Shown piece after piece: positions 50,972 to 60,742 of a stretch of DNA of 64,000 nt. The translations under genes and the position numbers were made by a program. The stretch is from Paracoccus sp. R12_2. GTDB lineage: Bacteria > Pseudomonadota > Alphaproteobacteria > Rhodobacterales > Rhodobacteraceae. The stretch covers positions 186,001-250,000 of the forward strand of contig NZ_JAGHRA010000003.1 of assembly GCF_017744015.1 (NCBI RefSeq), read 5' to 3'. The stretch's first letter is position 1; each line of letters begins with the position of its first letter. Under the pieces are notes generated by a model, which did no database searches, had not been told where the DNA came from, and worked only from the letters and a program-made list of their open reading frames with translations.

Positions 50972-53644
50972 TTATTCCTGCCCCGGCAAGGTCCCCCGCA
51001 GGGTGCCGCCTGGTGGTCTTGCGGGCAGAGTGATCCGGAACGCCGCACCTCCCTGCCCCGGCAGATAGGCGATATCGCCACCCAAAACGGCCATGATCTC
51101 GCGACAGATTGCAAGCCCCAGACCGGCACCCCCGGCGCGCGACGGATCGTTGAGACGCGCGAATTTCTCGAAGATCAGCCCCTGACGTCCGGCCTCGATC
51201 CCCGCACCGTTGTCGTAGATGTCGATCTGCGCGCCGCCGGGGTACAGGCGAAGCACGCGGATCCCCAATACCGGCCGCGCGGCATCGCAATATTTGCGGG
51301 CGTTGGACACGACATTGATCAACACCTGCAGCAGGCGGTCGGCATCGGTGATCACCGCCACATGCTCGGACGGCAGGTCACGGTCGATGGTGAAGACACG
51401 TTCGGGGCGGGTCGCAGAGGCGGCGTCCAGCGCCCGGTCGATCAGATCGTGAAGATTTGCGACGCCCAGCTGCAACTGCGTGCCGCCGCTTTCCAGCACC
51501 GACAGATCCAGCAGATCGTCAAGCAGCCGGGTCAGGCGTCCTGCCTCGGCATGGATGATCCCGGCAAAGCGCGCACGCTCTTCCTCGGACAGATCGGGTG
51601 TCATCAGGATCTCGGAGAAGGCCCGGACCGAGGTCATCGGCGTCCGCAATTCGTGGCTGATCTGACCCAGGAAGGCATCCTTCTGCACGGAAAGCGCCGT
51701 CAGCTTGTCATTCGCCTCTCGCAGTTGGGTGGCCGTGCGCGCCAGTTCGCTGGTCGCGTTTTCAAGGCGCTGGGTCTCTTCCTTCGCCCGCTGCGCCTCG
51801 TCGGCGACCTCCAGCAGGTCCGACACGGTCAGCGCCACACCCCCTGCCACGCGGTCGATCATCGCGTGTGCGGTCGCCGCGCCGATCGATCCGGCCAGCC
51901 GACGTTCCAGCCGGGTCAGGAAATCGGGTGTCAGATCGGGCAGATAACCAGATTTCCCCTGCGCCGCCGCCTCGGCCTGAAAGAACCGCAGGGCCGCGTC
52001 GGCGCCCCAGACGCGGCGCGTCATCGCCAGCAGCGGCTCGGCCCGGTCGTCGCCACGCATCATCCGGCTGTGCCGGATCGGCTCGACCGCGCTGACGAAG
52101 GACAGGCCCTGCAACCGCTCGACCGGGTCGGGCAGTCCGAAGATCGACACCACGATGAAGGCCACCGTGTTAAGCGTCAGCGACACAAAGACGCTGAAGG
52201 CCAGCGGATCGACCCCCTGCGGCAGTTCCGGCACATGGCCGATCCCGACCGATGGCAGAAAGATCAGCAGCATCCACAGCGCAAAGCCGATCCCGAAACC
52301 CGCATAGGCGCCATGCCGGTTGGCACCTCGCCACATCAAGCCACCCAGCATCACCGGCAGAACCTGCGCCATGCCGGTAAAGGCCACCAGCCCCATCGCC
52401 GCCAGCGCCGCCGCCCCGCCCGAGGCTTCGTGATAGACCCACCCGGCACCGACAACGGCCAGGATCGCAAGCCGGCGTGCGTTCAGGACGAAGCCGCGCA
52501 GATCCTCGGTATCCTCGCCTGCCGGACGTCGGCGCAGCCCCAGCCAGAATGGCACGATCCAATGGTTCGAGATCATCGTGGCAAGGGCGATGGCGCATAC
52601 CACCACCATCGAGGTCGCGGCCGAGAACCCGCCGAGGAAGACCAGAAAGGCCAGAAGGTTCTGCCCGGACGCGGCGGGCAGCGTCAGGACAAACAGGTCG
52701 GGATTGGCATCGGCGGGAAGCAGTTCGCGGCCCATCACGGCGATCGGCAGCACGAACAGCGACATCGCGAACAGATAGGCCGGGAACGCCCATCCTGCGA
52801 CATGCAGCCGGTCTTCGTCGGCGGCCTCGACGACCATCACCTGAAACATGCGTGGCAAGGTCACGACCGCCGCAGCCGCAACCAGGATCAGCGCGGTCCA
52901 GCGATCTGGCTTCAGCAACCATCCCTCGGCAATCACAGGATCGTCGGTCGCGCGCGCGATCCGCGCCAGCATGTCGGCGGGACCGTCGGCAAGCCCCCAC
53001 ACGACGAAGATCCCAAGCGCCAGAAAGGCCAGCAGCTTGACCAGCGCCTCCAGCGCGATCGCCGTCACGACGCCGTGATGACGTTCGTCCGCGGCCAGGT
53101 TGCGGGTGCCGAACAGGATGGTGAACAGCGCCAGCCCGGCCGCAACCCACAGCCCGGTTCCCCCGGCGACGCCGTTCAGTGCCGCATCCGGGGCGTCATC
53201 GGTCGCGAACACCTCGAAGGACAGACGCACGGATTGCAATTGCAACGCGATATAGGGCGTCGCCGCGATCACCGCGATCAGCGTGATCAGTGCGGCCAGC
53301 GGGTTAGATTTCCCGAAACGGGCCGAAATCAGATCCGCGATCGAGGTGACATGGTGCATCCGCGCAACGCGGACAAGGCGGCGCAGTCCCCACCATGCGC
53401 CCGCGAAGACCACCGTCGGCCCCAGATAGATCGTTGCGAACTCCAACCCCGACCGGCTAGCATAGCCGACCGCCCCATAAAACGTCCAGGCCGAGCAATA
53501 GACCGACAGCGACAGCGTATAGATCAGCGGATGATCCAGCCACCGCACCCGACCGCGCGCGGCCGCGCGGTCGGCGGCAAATGCGACCCCGAACATCAGG
53601 ACGACATAGGCCAGACAGCCGGCGACCAGCGTCTCAAAGGGCAT
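50972..53644 (-). CDS. SSS-transporter/histidine kinase fusion
   Basis: 890 residues from the ATG at 53644. About 13 transmembrane helices form a sodium/solute symporter (SLC5-like) module (AWTFYGAVGYASRSGLEFATIYLGP, ARMHHVTSIADLISARFGKS). A coiled linker and a kinase follow: H box ISHELRTPMTSVRAFSEIL, N box NVVSNARKYCD, G1 DNGAGIEAGRQG and G2 GAGLGLAICREIM. The architecture resembles CrbS-type sensors that transport or sense small carboxylates such as acetate. It overlaps the small membrane gene upstream by 11 bases. The ligand is not known. Confidence 0.88.
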   Translation of the reverse strand: MPFETLVAGCLAYVVLMFGVAFAADRAAARGRVRWLDHPLIYTLSLSVYCSAWTFYGAVGYASRSGLEFATIYLGPTVVFAGAWWGLRRLVRVARMHHVTSIADLISARFGKSNPLAALITLIAVIAATPYIALQLQSVRLSFEVFATDDAPDAALNGVAGGTGLWVAAGLALFTILFGTRNLAADERHHGVVTAIALEALVKLLAFLALGIFVVWGLADGPADMLARIARATDDPVIAEGWLLKPDRWTALILVAAAAVVTLPRMFQVMVVEAADEDRLHVAGWAFPAYLFAMSLFVLPIAVMGRELLPADANPDLFVLTLPAASGQNLLAFLVFLGGFSAATSMVVVCAIALATMISNHWIVPFWLGLRRRPAGEDTEDLRGFVLNARRLAILAVVGAGWVYHEASGGAAALAAMGLVAFTGMAQVLPVMLGGLMWRGANRHGAYAGFGIGFALWMLLIFLPSVGIGHVPELPQGVDPLAFSVFVSLTLNTVAFIVVSIFGLPDPVERLQGLSFVSAVEPIRHSRMMRGDDRAEPLLAMTRRVWGADAALRFFQAEAAAQGKSGYLPDLTPDFLTRLERRLAGSIGAATAHAMIDRVAGGVALTVSDLLEVADEAQRAKEETQRLENATSELARTATQLREANDKLTALSVQKDAFLGQISHELRTPMTSVRAFSEILMTPDLSEEERARFAGIIHAEAGRLTRLLDDLLDLSVLESGGTQLQLGVANLHDLIDRALDAASATRPERVFTIDRDLPSEHVAVITDADRLLQVLINVVSNARKYCDAARPVLGIRVLRLYPGGAQIDIYDNGAGIEAGRQGLIFEKFARLNDPSRAGGAGLGLAICREIMAVLGGDIAYLPGQGGAAFRITLPARPPGGTLRGTLPGQE

Positions 53645-53957
53645 CGCCGTTCCTTTCGGCTTGCTCTTCCCGCGCGGTCCTGGCCGCCCCTGCGGCATCG
53701 GCGACCTCGGCCTCGGCACGCAATGTGGCTGCCTCTGCGCGCAGCAATGCGCGATGCAGCAGCCAGACCGCAAGAATCATCGCCGCCCACAAGCAGAACA
53801 GCCAGACAGCCCCCGAGGCAAAGCTGACCTCGCGCGGCATCCACCAGACCGGCACCAAGACACTCAGCACCGCGATGACGGGCAGCACGCGCGCTGCGTC
53901 GCCCAGACGGCGACGCCGGAACGAGGCGCGCTCCAGAAACAGCGGCCGGTCCGGCAT
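53634..53957 (-). CDS. Small two-helix membrane protein
   Basis: 107 residues from the ATG at 53957. A basic start (MPDRPLFLERASFRRRRLGDAARVL) is followed by two transmembrane segments (VIAVLSVLVPVWWM and AVWLFCLWAAMILAVWLLH). The tail is helical and charged (ALLRAEAATLRAEAEVADAAG). Overlap with the kinase gene suggests an accessory subunit of the transporter-kinase, but no family is assigned. Confidence 0.7.
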   Translation of the reverse strand: MPDRPLFLERASFRRRRLGDAARVLPVIAVLSVLVPVWWMPREVSFASGAVWLFCLWAAMILAVWLLHRALLRAEAATLRAEAEVADAAGAARTAREEQAERNGDAL

Positions 53958-53988
53958 CAGCACGCAACTTTCGCGGGGCGGTGTGGTG

Positions 53989-54348
53989 TCATGCCAGCAT
54001 CCGGCGCACCATGGCGCGAAGTTCATCGTTGGCAAAAGGCTTGGGCAGCACGGCATCCGCCTGTGCGGCGGCACTGGCCGTATCGCCCCGTGCGGTCAGC
54101 ATCAGCACAGGCATCGCGGCCAGCACCGGATCGGATTCCGCGCGCAGATCGGCCAGTATCTCGGTACCCGAACGGTTCGGCAGCATCAGATCAAGGATCA
54201 GCAGCCGCGGCCTGCGGTCGCGAATCGCCTCGATCCCGCCAAGCCCGTCGGCATGCAGCGCCATCCGCCAGCCGTCGCGGTCCAGAATGAAACGCACCGC
54301 CTCGGCGATGTTCGGTTCATCCTCGATCATCAGGATATCCAGCACCAT
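53989..54348 (-). CDS. Single-domain response regulator
   Basis: 119 residues, one receiver domain without output. Acidic pocket EDE (ILMIEDEPN), phosphoacceptor Asp in LILDLMLPN, Thr in VLMLTARGD and Lys in LPKPFAND are all present. It is 31 bases upstream of the membrane protein gene in the same leftward operon. It probably receives phosphate from the SSS-kinase, acting through protein contacts rather than DNA. Confidence 0.9.
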   Translation of the reverse strand: MVLDILMIEDEPNIAEAVRFILDRDGWRMALHADGLGGIEAIRDRRPRLLILDLMLPNRSGTEILADLRAESDPVLAAMPVLMLTARGDTASAAAQADAVLPKPFANDELRAMVRRMLA

Positions 54349-54450
54349 CGGCTCTGCCCGGCCTCCCCCCCATGCAGATGCAGCGGATCATGGGCCGGAA
54401 GCGCCGCGCCTGTCAAAGCCCCATTCCATTTCGGAACCGGCACAAAGGTC

Positions 54451-55725
54451 CTATCTGGCGAGCAGGATCGAGGGCTCGCGTCGCGCGGCGCAATCGGAGC
54501 GCGGGCAGATGCGGCATGATGGGCCGATGGGAATTTCCGGCAGCGCCGGCGCGGATGCGGGTGTCGGGGCGGGTTGAATCAGCATCTGGGCACGGCCCAG
54601 CACCGGCCCGCCAATCCCGGACGGCTGGCTGCGCGTCGCATAGCTGAGCGTCGTGAATCTGCGTCCTTCAGGGGTCACCACCAGATGCGCCATCGCCGTC
54701 TGGGGCGCTGCAAGCGCCTGATATAACGGCCAAAGCGGGCAAGCATCGCCGGGACGCGGCAACGGAAACCCCGGCGCCGGGCGGCGCAGCGTCAACGCCC
54801 CCGAGCCGTCGCACACCAGCAGCCCGGCACGGGCGAAGCCTTCCGGGCGCAATGCCGCAAGCCGGCGCATGACCAGATCCAGCGGCGCACCCAGACGCGC
54901 CGCGATCGAAACGGCATCGGCCTGATCCACCGAGGCTGCGGACAGGTCGGCATCGGGCAGCCGTTCACGCTCTTCCTCGAGTCGTGCAAGATGCGTCCGC
55001 GCCAGTTGCCGCGCGGCGTCCGAGGCCAGATCGCCTGCCTCGTCCACCGGCGGCGTGTCTGCGGCCATCCACGCCTCGACTTCTTCCTGCGGCGTGAAGA
55101 TCGGGCTCTCGGCCTCGAAACTGTCCAGATACGCCACCAACGCCTGCGCCGTAGTGGACAATCGCTGGCTGTCCTGATCGAGATTTGCGTGAAATCGGTG
55201 GCGCCAGTCGTCAGGAATCTCGCCCTCATCGGCCAGGATCGACGCGGTCGACCGGACCGACGTCACCGCCGACAGGATTTCGTGCAACGTGGTCAGCAGA
55301 TATGGATCCTGCCGCATCCGGTCGGAAAGATTGACCAGTTGCCGCTCAAGCGCCTCGGACCGGCGCGCGGTCGCCATCAGCGCCTCGGCCCAACCCGGAA
55401 AGCGGGCAAGGAATTCCGGCGCCTGATCAAGTTCAGGCGGCGACCCCGACACGATCTCGGGGGCGCGGGATGCCGCGTCCCGCAGCGCCGCGATCCGGGC
55501 CTCTTCCCGTCCTTCCGCAAGATCCTCGGACGGCACCTGAAGCACCTCGGCCAGCCGCTGGACCAGGTCGGCTCCGACGGGCCTGCGGTTATGTTCGATG
55601 AGGTTCAGATAGGCGGGCGAAATTCCAGCCGCCCTGGCAACATCGGCCTGCCGACGCGACAACGCAAGGCGTCGTTCGCGAATGCGGGTTCCGGTCAGGA
55701 CATGGGGCGCGCCGCGCTGGGTCAT
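54451..55725 (-). CDS. XRE-family regulator of short-chain acyl metabolism type
   Basis: 424 residues. An N-terminal helix-turn-helix (GTRIRERRLALSRRQADVARAAGISPAYLNLIEHN) is followed by a DUF2083-type sensing region (LDLVMRRLAALRPEGFARAGLLVCDGSGALTLR). A C-terminal cysteine set (CRICPRSDCAARR) may bind a ligand or metal. The layout matches ScfR/RamB/PrpR-like regulators of acetate or propionate pathways. A role with the neighbouring transporter-kinase in carboxylate metabolism is possible but not shown. Confidence 0.82.
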   Translation of the reverse strand: MTQRGAPHVLTGTRIRERRLALSRRQADVARAAGISPAYLNLIEHNRRPVGADLVQRLAEVLQVPSEDLAEGREEARIAALRDAASRAPEIVSGSPPELDQAPEFLARFPGWAEALMATARRSEALERQLVNLSDRMRQDPYLLTTLHEILSAVTSVRSTASILADEGEIPDDWRHRFHANLDQDSQRLSTTAQALVAYLDSFEAESPIFTPQEEVEAWMAADTPPVDEAGDLASDAARQLARTHLARLEEERERLPDADLSAASVDQADAVSIAARLGAPLDLVMRRLAALRPEGFARAGLLVCDGSGALTLRRPAPGFPLPRPGDACPLWPLYQALAAPQTAMAHLVVTPEGRRFTTLSYATRSQPSGIGGPVLGRAQMLIQPAPTPASAPALPEIPIGPSCRICPRSDCAARREPSILLAR

Positions 55726-55803
55726 GGAAACGATGAAACCGCGCGGCGAAGATCAGCGCAAGCCGGTTCGGGCGGCATGGATCGAAACGAACCGCGAGGG
55801 GGT

Positions 55804-55864
55804 GCCGACCTTGCGGTCGGCGTGCTGCCGCCCCGGCCGGGGGCGCGCCGCTGACGCGGCGCGC
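55804..55864. terminator. Two strong hairpins between the DUF815 and XRE genes
   Basis: GCCGACC-TTGC-GGTCGGC (55804-55821) and GCGCGCCGC-TGAC-GCGGCGCGC (55843-55864). No T-run follows. They lie after the leftward DUF815 gene's own stop region and upstream of XRE. The gap 55726-55888 is otherwise gene-free. Confidence 0.4.
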
Positions 55865-55888
55865 GGACGGCATCACGGCAAGGCAGCA

Positions 55889-56746
55889 TCACACCGGGAT
55901 GCCGTGCCTGCCCGCAAGATCCGTGAAGAGTTGCCACGCGACACGGCCCGACCGGCCGCCGCGAGTCGCCTGCCATTCGACGGCTTCGGCGCGCAGAACC
56001 TCGGGCTCGATCGGCAGGTCATAGGCGTCGCAATAGCCCTGAACCATCGCCAGATATTCATCCTGCGAACAGGGATGAAAGCCCAGCCACAACCCGAACC
56101 GGTCCGACAACGAGACCTTTTCCTCGACCGCCTCTCCGGGATGGATCGCGGTCGAACGTTCGTTGTCGATCATGTCGCGGGGCATCAGGTGCCGGCGGTT
56201 CGACGTGGCATACAGGATCACATTCGCCGGCCGACCGTTGATGCCGCCATCCAGCACCGCCTTGAGTGACTTGTACTGCGTATCGTCATGGCTGAAGGAC
56301 AGGTCGTCCGAGAACAGCAGAAAGCGCCTGTCGCGCGCACGGCCAAGGATCGCCAGCAGACGCCCGACCGAGCCCAGATCCTCTCTTGCGATCTCGACCA
56401 GCACAAGCGGCAGTCCCTGTGCCACCGCCTCGGCGTGAACGGCCTTGACCAGGGACGACTTGCCCATTCCGCGCGCGCCCCATAGCAGCGCGTTGTTGGC
56501 GCCATAGCCGCGCGCGAATTGCAGCGTGTTGGCCAGCAGTGTGTCCTTGGACCGGTCGATCCCGATCAACTGCACCAGATCGACGCGATTGACGATCTCG
56601 ACCGGTTCCAGACGATCGGGGTCGGGATGCCAGACATAGGCGGTCGCTTCGGTGAAGCTGGGCACCGGCGCGGGTGGGGGGGCCAGACGTTCAAGCGCCT
56701 CGGCGATCCGGGTCAGCGCGCAGGTATCGTCGCCCTCTCCCCTCAT
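55889..56746 (-). CDS. DUF815 AAA ATPase
   Basis: 285 residues. Walker A in [18 protein letters not shown], Walker B in [11 protein letters not shown] and sensor-like [34 protein letters not shown] near the end is typical of DUF815, a widespread family of single-domain ATPases with unknown substrates. It is coupled to tatC by an ATGA overlap, an arrangement conserved in Rhodobacterales, although a Tat function has not been shown. Confidence 0.87.
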   Translation of the reverse strand: MRGEGDDTCALTRIAEALERLAPPPAPVPSFTEATAYVWHPDPDRLEPVEIVNRVDLVQLIGIDRSKDTLLANTLQFARGYGANNALLWGARGMGKSSLVKAVHAEAVAQGLPLVLVEIAREDLGSVGRLLAILGRARDRRFLLFSDDLSFSHDDTQYKSLKAVLDGGINGRPANVILYATSNRRHLMPRDMIDNERSTAIHPGEAVEEKVSLSDRFGLWLGFHPCSQDEYLAMVQGYCDAYDLPIEPEVLRAEAVEWQATRGGRSGRVAWQLFTDLAGRHGIPV

Positions 56747-57630
56747 GCGCCGTCCTTTTCGTCTTCGTCGTCATCGACCCACAGCCCCTGTGCCCGCAGT
56801 TCGGCCTCGCGCCGCTTCTGGATCCGGCGAACCAGCTGGATCGAAATTTCGTAGAGGCCGTAAACCACCGTGAACAGCACCACCTGGCTGACGACGTCAG
56901 GCGGCGTGGCGACGGCGGCCAGCATCAGGATCGCGACCACGGCGTATTTGCGCACCGAGCCAAGCCCCTCGGCGGTGACCAGCCCGGCCTTGCCCATCAG
57001 GGTCAGAAGCACGGGCAACTGGAAACTGAGCCCGAAGGAAAGGATGAACTTGGTCGTCAGCGACAGGTATTCGTCGACCGAGCCCTGAAAGACGATCGCC
57101 GCCATCGGATTGTCGGCGGCGGCCTGCGCGGCCTCGCCCGAGCCGTCATCGGGCAGTGCAAGCGGCCCCTGCTGAAAGCCCAGGAAGAAATCATAGGCCA
57201 TCGGCAGGATGATGTAATAGGCGAAAGCCGCGCCCATGAAGAACATCACAGGCGAGGCGATCAGGAATGGCAGAAACGCGCTTTTCTCGTTGCGATACAG
57301 GCCCGGCGCTACGAAACGCCACATCTGATAGGCGATGATCGGAAAGGCCAGCGCAAAGCCGCCAAGCAACGAGATGCGGATGGCGACGAAGAAACCTTCC
57401 TGCAGTTTCAACAGGATCAGGCCGCATTCCTGGCCGCGCAGTTCCAGCGCGTGGCAAATCGGCCTGGTCAGGAAATTATAGATCGGGTTCCAGACCGTAT
57501 AGCACAGCACCATCGCCACGATGAACGCCAACAGCGACCAGATGATCCGGGTGCGCAGCTCGGCCAGATGTTCGATCAGCGGGGCCGAGCTGTCGTCAAG
57601 CTCGTCGTCCGGAAGGGTCTTGCTGGCCAA
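56743..57630 (-). CDS. tatC: Twin-arginine translocase subunit TatC
   Basis: 295 residues. N-terminal [49 protein letters not shown] and [17 protein letters not shown] are diagnostic, with six transmembrane helices in total. TatC binds twin-arginine signal peptides and, with TatA and TatB, exports folded proteins. A periplasmic loop of unusual length ([20 protein letters not shown]) is present. It starts one base after tatB. Confidence 0.95.
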   Translation of the reverse strand: MASKTLPDDELDDSSAPLIEHLAELRTRIIWSLLAFIVAMVLCYTVWNPIYNFLTRPICHALELRGQECGLILLKLQEGFFVAIRISLLGGFALAFPIIAYQMWRFVAPGLYRNEKSAFLPFLIASPVMFFMGAAFAYYIILPMAYDFFLGFQQGPLALPDDGSGEAAQAAADNPMAAIVFQGSVDEYLSLTTKFILSFGLSFQLPVLLTLMGKAGLVTAEGLGSVRKYAVVAILMLAAVATPPDVVSQVVLFTVVYGLYEISIQLVRRIQKRREAELRAQGLWVDDDEDEKDGA

Positions 57631-57631
57631 T

Positions 57632-58147
57632 TCAGTCGTCTTTCATGTCGCTGCGACGCACTGCGTGCAATCGCCTTGCCCCAGCGCCCGGGGTGGTCGC
57701 CGATTGTCCGTCGGTTTCGGTTTCGCCGGTTGCGGTCCCAGTCTTTGACGTCGCCGCCGATGCCGCACTTGCCGCGGTCGCACCGTCGCCGGCCGGCTTC
57801 GACGCCGCACCAGGATCCGCGCCGGGGTCGCGTTGCGCCTTGCCGCGCGAATCCGGCACCTTGGGATCCCATTTCTCGAAACGATCGGCAGCACGATCCA
57901 GCGCATCCAACCCCAACGACTTTTTCGAGGTCAGGGACTTCAACTCGTGGATGCTGTTCGATGCCTCGTCCAGACCCGACCCCTTGGCCGCGTCCTCCAT
58001 CGCCGAGGTGAACTCGCGCGCCATGCTGCGCGCCTTCGCCGTAAACCGCCCCAGCGAGTGAAACAGGTGCGGCAGATCCTTGGGACCGACGACGATCAGC
58101 GCCACGACGCCGATCAGCAGCAGTTCGGTCCAACCGATATCCAACAT
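57632..58147 (-). CDS. tatB: Twin-arginine translocase subunit TatB
   Basis: 171 residues. It begins [34 protein letters not shown], a single membrane helix and hinge typical of TatB (GPKDLP). An amphipathic helix follows, then a long disordered Ala/Thr/Gly-rich tail. It forms the substrate receptor with TatC. Confidence 0.93.
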   Translation of the reverse strand: MLDIGWTELLLIGVVALIVVGPKDLPHLFHSLGRFTAKARSMAREFTSAMEDAAKGSGLDEASNSIHELKSLTSKKSLGLDALDRAADRFEKWDPKVPDSRGKAQRDPGADPGAASKPAGDGATAASAASAATSKTGTATGETETDGQSATTPGAGARRLHAVRRSDMKDD

Positions 58148-58169
58148 GATGCGCCGCGCCCTTGCCCGA

Positions 58170-58409
58170 TCAGCTGCGGTCGGTGGTGTGCGGCGTCACG
58201 TCGCGCGCCTTTTCGCCGGGCACATCACGTGTCTCGTCGTCGGTGGCGGCGTTCTCGATCTCTTCCGAGCCGTCCTTGACGCCCCTCTTGAAGGCCGTGA
58301 TGCCCTTGCCGACTTCGCCCATCAGGGACGAGATCTTGCCGCGCCCGAACAGGACCAGCACGACGACTGCGATCAGAAGAAGGCCGGGAAGGCCGATATT
58401 GTTCAGCAT
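58170..58409 (-). CDS. tatA: Twin-arginine translocase subunit TatA
   Basis: 79 residues from the ATG at 58409. [36 protein letters not shown] is the TatA membrane helix and FG..K hinge. An amphipathic helix and acidic tail follow. First gene of the leftward tatA-tatB-tatC-DUF815 operon, divergent from the MarC-family gene with a 157-base gap. Confidence 0.93.
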   Translation of the reverse strand: MLNNIGLPGLLLIAVVVLVLFGRGKISSLMGEVGKGITAFKRGVKDGSEEIENAATDDETRDVPGEKARDVTPHTTDRS

Positions 58410-58566
58410 GCGAAACTCCCTTGCCGGACGGGCCGACCGTCCGCGCGACAGATTTAGGGCCTCGCCGCCCGGATTGCAAAGCCCGAATGCAGGATCACGC
58501 AAGCGTTTGGATCCGGTCGCCGTCGTCCCGCTTGGCACCGCGGGCGGGGCGGGCGATAAGGGGCGG

Positions 58567-59184
58567 ATGGATATGTCGCCCTATATCACGGCTTTCGTCA
58601 CGCTGTTCGTGGTCATAGACCCGGTCGGCCTGGCGCCGATCTTCATTGCGCTGACGCCCGGCATGGACAGTGCGCAGCGCCGCCGGATCGGTTTCCGCGC
58701 CCTGGTCATCGCGGCGGTGCTTCTGACCATGTTCGGCCTTGCCGGCGAGGCGATCCTGTCGGGGATCGGCATCTCGATCTCGGCCTTCCGAATCGCCGGC
58801 GGGCTGCTGCTGTTCTTGACCGCGCTGGACATGCTTTTCGAGCGGCGGACCGAGCGGCGCGAGGGTCAGGGCCATGACGACCCGTCCGACCATGATCCCT
58901 CGGTCTTTCCGCTGGCCATGCCACTGCTTGCCGGGCCGGGCGCGCTGGCGACGATGATCCTGCTGGCCGGGCAGCAGCCCGGCTGGGGTCATATCGTGCT
59001 GGTGCATCTGGTCATGCTGGCGGTGCTGGCGATCGCGATGATCCTGTTCCACCTGGCGACACCGCTGGCCCGCGCCCTGGGCCGGACCGGCACGATGGTC
59101 GTCACTCGTCTTCTGGGCATGCTTCTTGCGGCGCTTTCGGTGCAGTTCGTCATCGACGGCCTGAAGGGCTCGGGGCTGCTGTGA
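58567..59184 (+). CDS. MarC-family integral membrane protein
   Basis: 205 residues from the ATG at 58567 (alternative ATG at 58573). Six transmembrane helices are predicted from the hydrophobic runs. Signature segments are [43 protein letters not shown], and [20 protein letters not shown]. The MarC/YhgN family has no firm function despite the historical link to multiple antibiotic resistance. Confidence 0.9.
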   Translation: MDMSPYITAFVTLFVVIDPVGLAPIFIALTPGMDSAQRRRIGFRALVIAAVLLTMFGLAGEAILSGIGISISAFRIAGGLLLFLTALDMLFERRTERREGQGHDDPSDHDPSVFPLAMPLLAGPGALATMILLAGQQPGWGHIVLVHLVMLAVLAIAMILFHLATPLARALGRTGTMVVTRLLGMLLAALSVQFVIDGLKGSGLL

Positions 59185-59753
59185 TGGCCGGTGAAGACGG
59201 GATGCAGCTTGCCTACTATATCGTCCTGCTGGTGGTGATCGGCGGTGCGATGCTGTTCGAGTTGTCGGGCCGTGGCGGTCAGGCGTTGCGTCAGCTTGTG
59301 CTGTGGGTTGTCATCTTCGCCGGCGCGATCTTCGCCGCCGATCTATGGCTGGATGGCGGCGGCCCGCGGCAGCAGGTCATGCAGGGCGGCCGGATCGAGA
59401 TCCCGGTCGGCCGCGGTGGCCATTTTCATCTGACCGCCGAACTGAATGGCGTCGACGTGCGGTTCATCGTGGATACCGGCGCCTCGACCATCGCCCTGGG
59501 CCCCGAGGACGCGCGCCGCATCGGCATCGAACCCGACGATCTGGCCTATGTCGGACGGGCGATGACCGCCAATGGCGAGGTTCAGACCGCGCCTGTCACG
59601 ATCGACGAATTCGCCATCGGCGACATCGTGGATCGCAATGTGCGCGCCTGGGTGATCGGCGGAGATCTGGACGGCTCGCTTCTGGGCATGTCCTATCTGC
59701 GCACCTTCGCGCGCGTCAGTTTCGAAAACGATCTTCTGATCCTCGAACGCTGA
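59184..59753 (+). CDS. Retropepsin-like aspartic protease (TIGR02281 type)
   Basis: 189 residues from the ATG at 59184, overlapping the upstream stop (TGATG). Two N-terminal transmembrane helices (YYIVLLVVIGGAMLFEL, LVLWVVIFAGAIFAADLWL) are followed by a single aspartic protease domain with VDTGAST and the conserved GSLLGMSYLRTF. Such clan AA proteases act as dimers. Substrates are unknown, and the domain faces the periplasm if the helices insert as predicted. Confidence 0.87.
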   Translation: MAGEDGMQLAYYIVLLVVIGGAMLFELSGRGGQALRQLVLWVVIFAGAIFAADLWLDGGGPRQQVMQGGRIEIPVGRGGHFHLTAELNGVDVRFIVDTGASTIALGPEDARRIGIEPDDLAYVGRAMTANGEVQTAPVTIDEFAIGDIVDRNVRAWVIGGDLDGSLLGMSYLRTFARVSFENDLLILER

Positions 59754-59789
59754 CTTGAATCCCGCTCGCACCGGGTCTAGGCTTTCGTC

Positions 59790-59880
59790 ATTCCGTTGGG
59801 GTGCCCCGAGATCCGGGGCTGAGAGGTCGCGTGCCAACCCATCGAACCTGATCCGGGCAATGCCGGCGTAGGGAACGGAG
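59790..59880 (+). promoter_or_regulatory. TPP riboswitch (THI element)
   Basis: The conserved TPP aptamer is present: GGGGTGCC at the start, GGGGCTGAGAGG, then GAACCTGATCCGGGCAATGCC and GCGTAGGGAACGG. It lies 59 bases before the thiD start, in the leader of the thi operon. Binding of thiamine pyrophosphate should reduce expression. Confidence 0.95.
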
Positions 59881-59938
59881 TTTCGGGGCCAGACGCGCCC
59901 CCTCCCCCCTTCATGTCGCAACCCATCGGAGGAACGAC

Positions 59939-60742
59939 ATGGCAGGGGTTCCCACACTGCTGATCATCGCGGGCTCGGACAGCGGCGGCGGCGCCGGCAT
60001 TCAGGCCGATCTGAAAACCGCGTCGGCGCGCGGCGCCTATGGCACGACCGCGATCACGGCGGTCACGGCGCAGAACACCCGCGGCGTGCACGGGGTGGAA
60101 CTGCTGCCGCCCGAACTGGTCGCCTTGCAGATCCGCGCGGTGCTGGACGATATCGGCGCCGATGCCGTCAAGATCGGAATGCTGGGTTCGGTCGCCATCG
60201 TGAGGGCGGTGGCCAATGCGCTGCGCGACTATCGTGGCCCGGTTGTCCTGGATCCGGTGATGATCGCGAAATCGGGTGACGCGCTGCTGGACGACGACGC
60301 CATCGCGGCGCTGCGTGATGATCTGCTGCCGCGTGCGGCGTTGCTGACCCCCAACCTGCCCGAGGCCGCGCGGCTGACAGGCCGGGACATCGCAAAGCAT
60401 CAGGACGACATGCGTGCGCAGGGTGCCGCACTGATCGCGCAAGGTGCAGGTGCGGTGCTGGTCAAGGGCGGTCACGCCCGCGGCGATACCTGCACCGACT
60501 GGCTGGTGACCGGGCAATCATCCCGGTCCTATACCGCGCCGCGCGTCCACACGGCGAACACCCACGGCACCGGCTGCTCCCTGTCATCGGCCATCGCGGT
60601 CGAACTGGCCAGGGGCGCATCGCTGCCCGATGCGACGCAGCGCGCGCATCACTGGCTGCACGGCGCAATCCTGGCGGCGGACCGGCTGAATATCGGCGGC
60701 GGGCATGGGCCGGTGCATCATTTCCACGAGGTCTGGGCATGA
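59939..60742 (+). CDS. thiD: HMP/HMP-P kinase
   Basis: 267 residues, with GGAGGA upstream of the ATG. LIIAGSDSGGGAGIQADLKT at the N-terminus, GADAVKIGMLG, VVLDPVMIAKSGDALL and the ATP-binding NTHGTGCSLSSAIA are hallmark ThiD motifs. It phosphorylates 4-amino-5-hydroxymethyl-2-methylpyrimidine to its phosphate and diphosphate. It is the first gene of the riboswitch-controlled operon and overlaps thiO by ATGA. Confidence 0.95.
   Translation: MAGVPTLLIIAGSDSGGGAGIQADLKTASARGAYGTTAITAVTAQNTRGVHGVELLPPELVALQIRAVLDDIGADAVKIGMLGSVAIVRAVANALRDYRGPVVLDPVMIAKSGDALLDDDAIAALRDDLLPRAALLTPNLPEAARLTGRDIAKHQDDMRAQGAALIAQGAGAVLVKGGHARGDTCTDWLVTGQSSRSYTAPRVHTANTHGTGCSLSSAIAVELARGASLPDATQRAHHWLHGAILAADRLNIGGGHGPVHHFHEVWA

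Noticed and set aside
50912..53827. Very long plus-strand open frame (971 codons)
   Set aside because: Antisense shadow of the SSS-kinase and neighbouring genes. It is rich in Arg, Gln and His, as expected for high-GC antisense frames.
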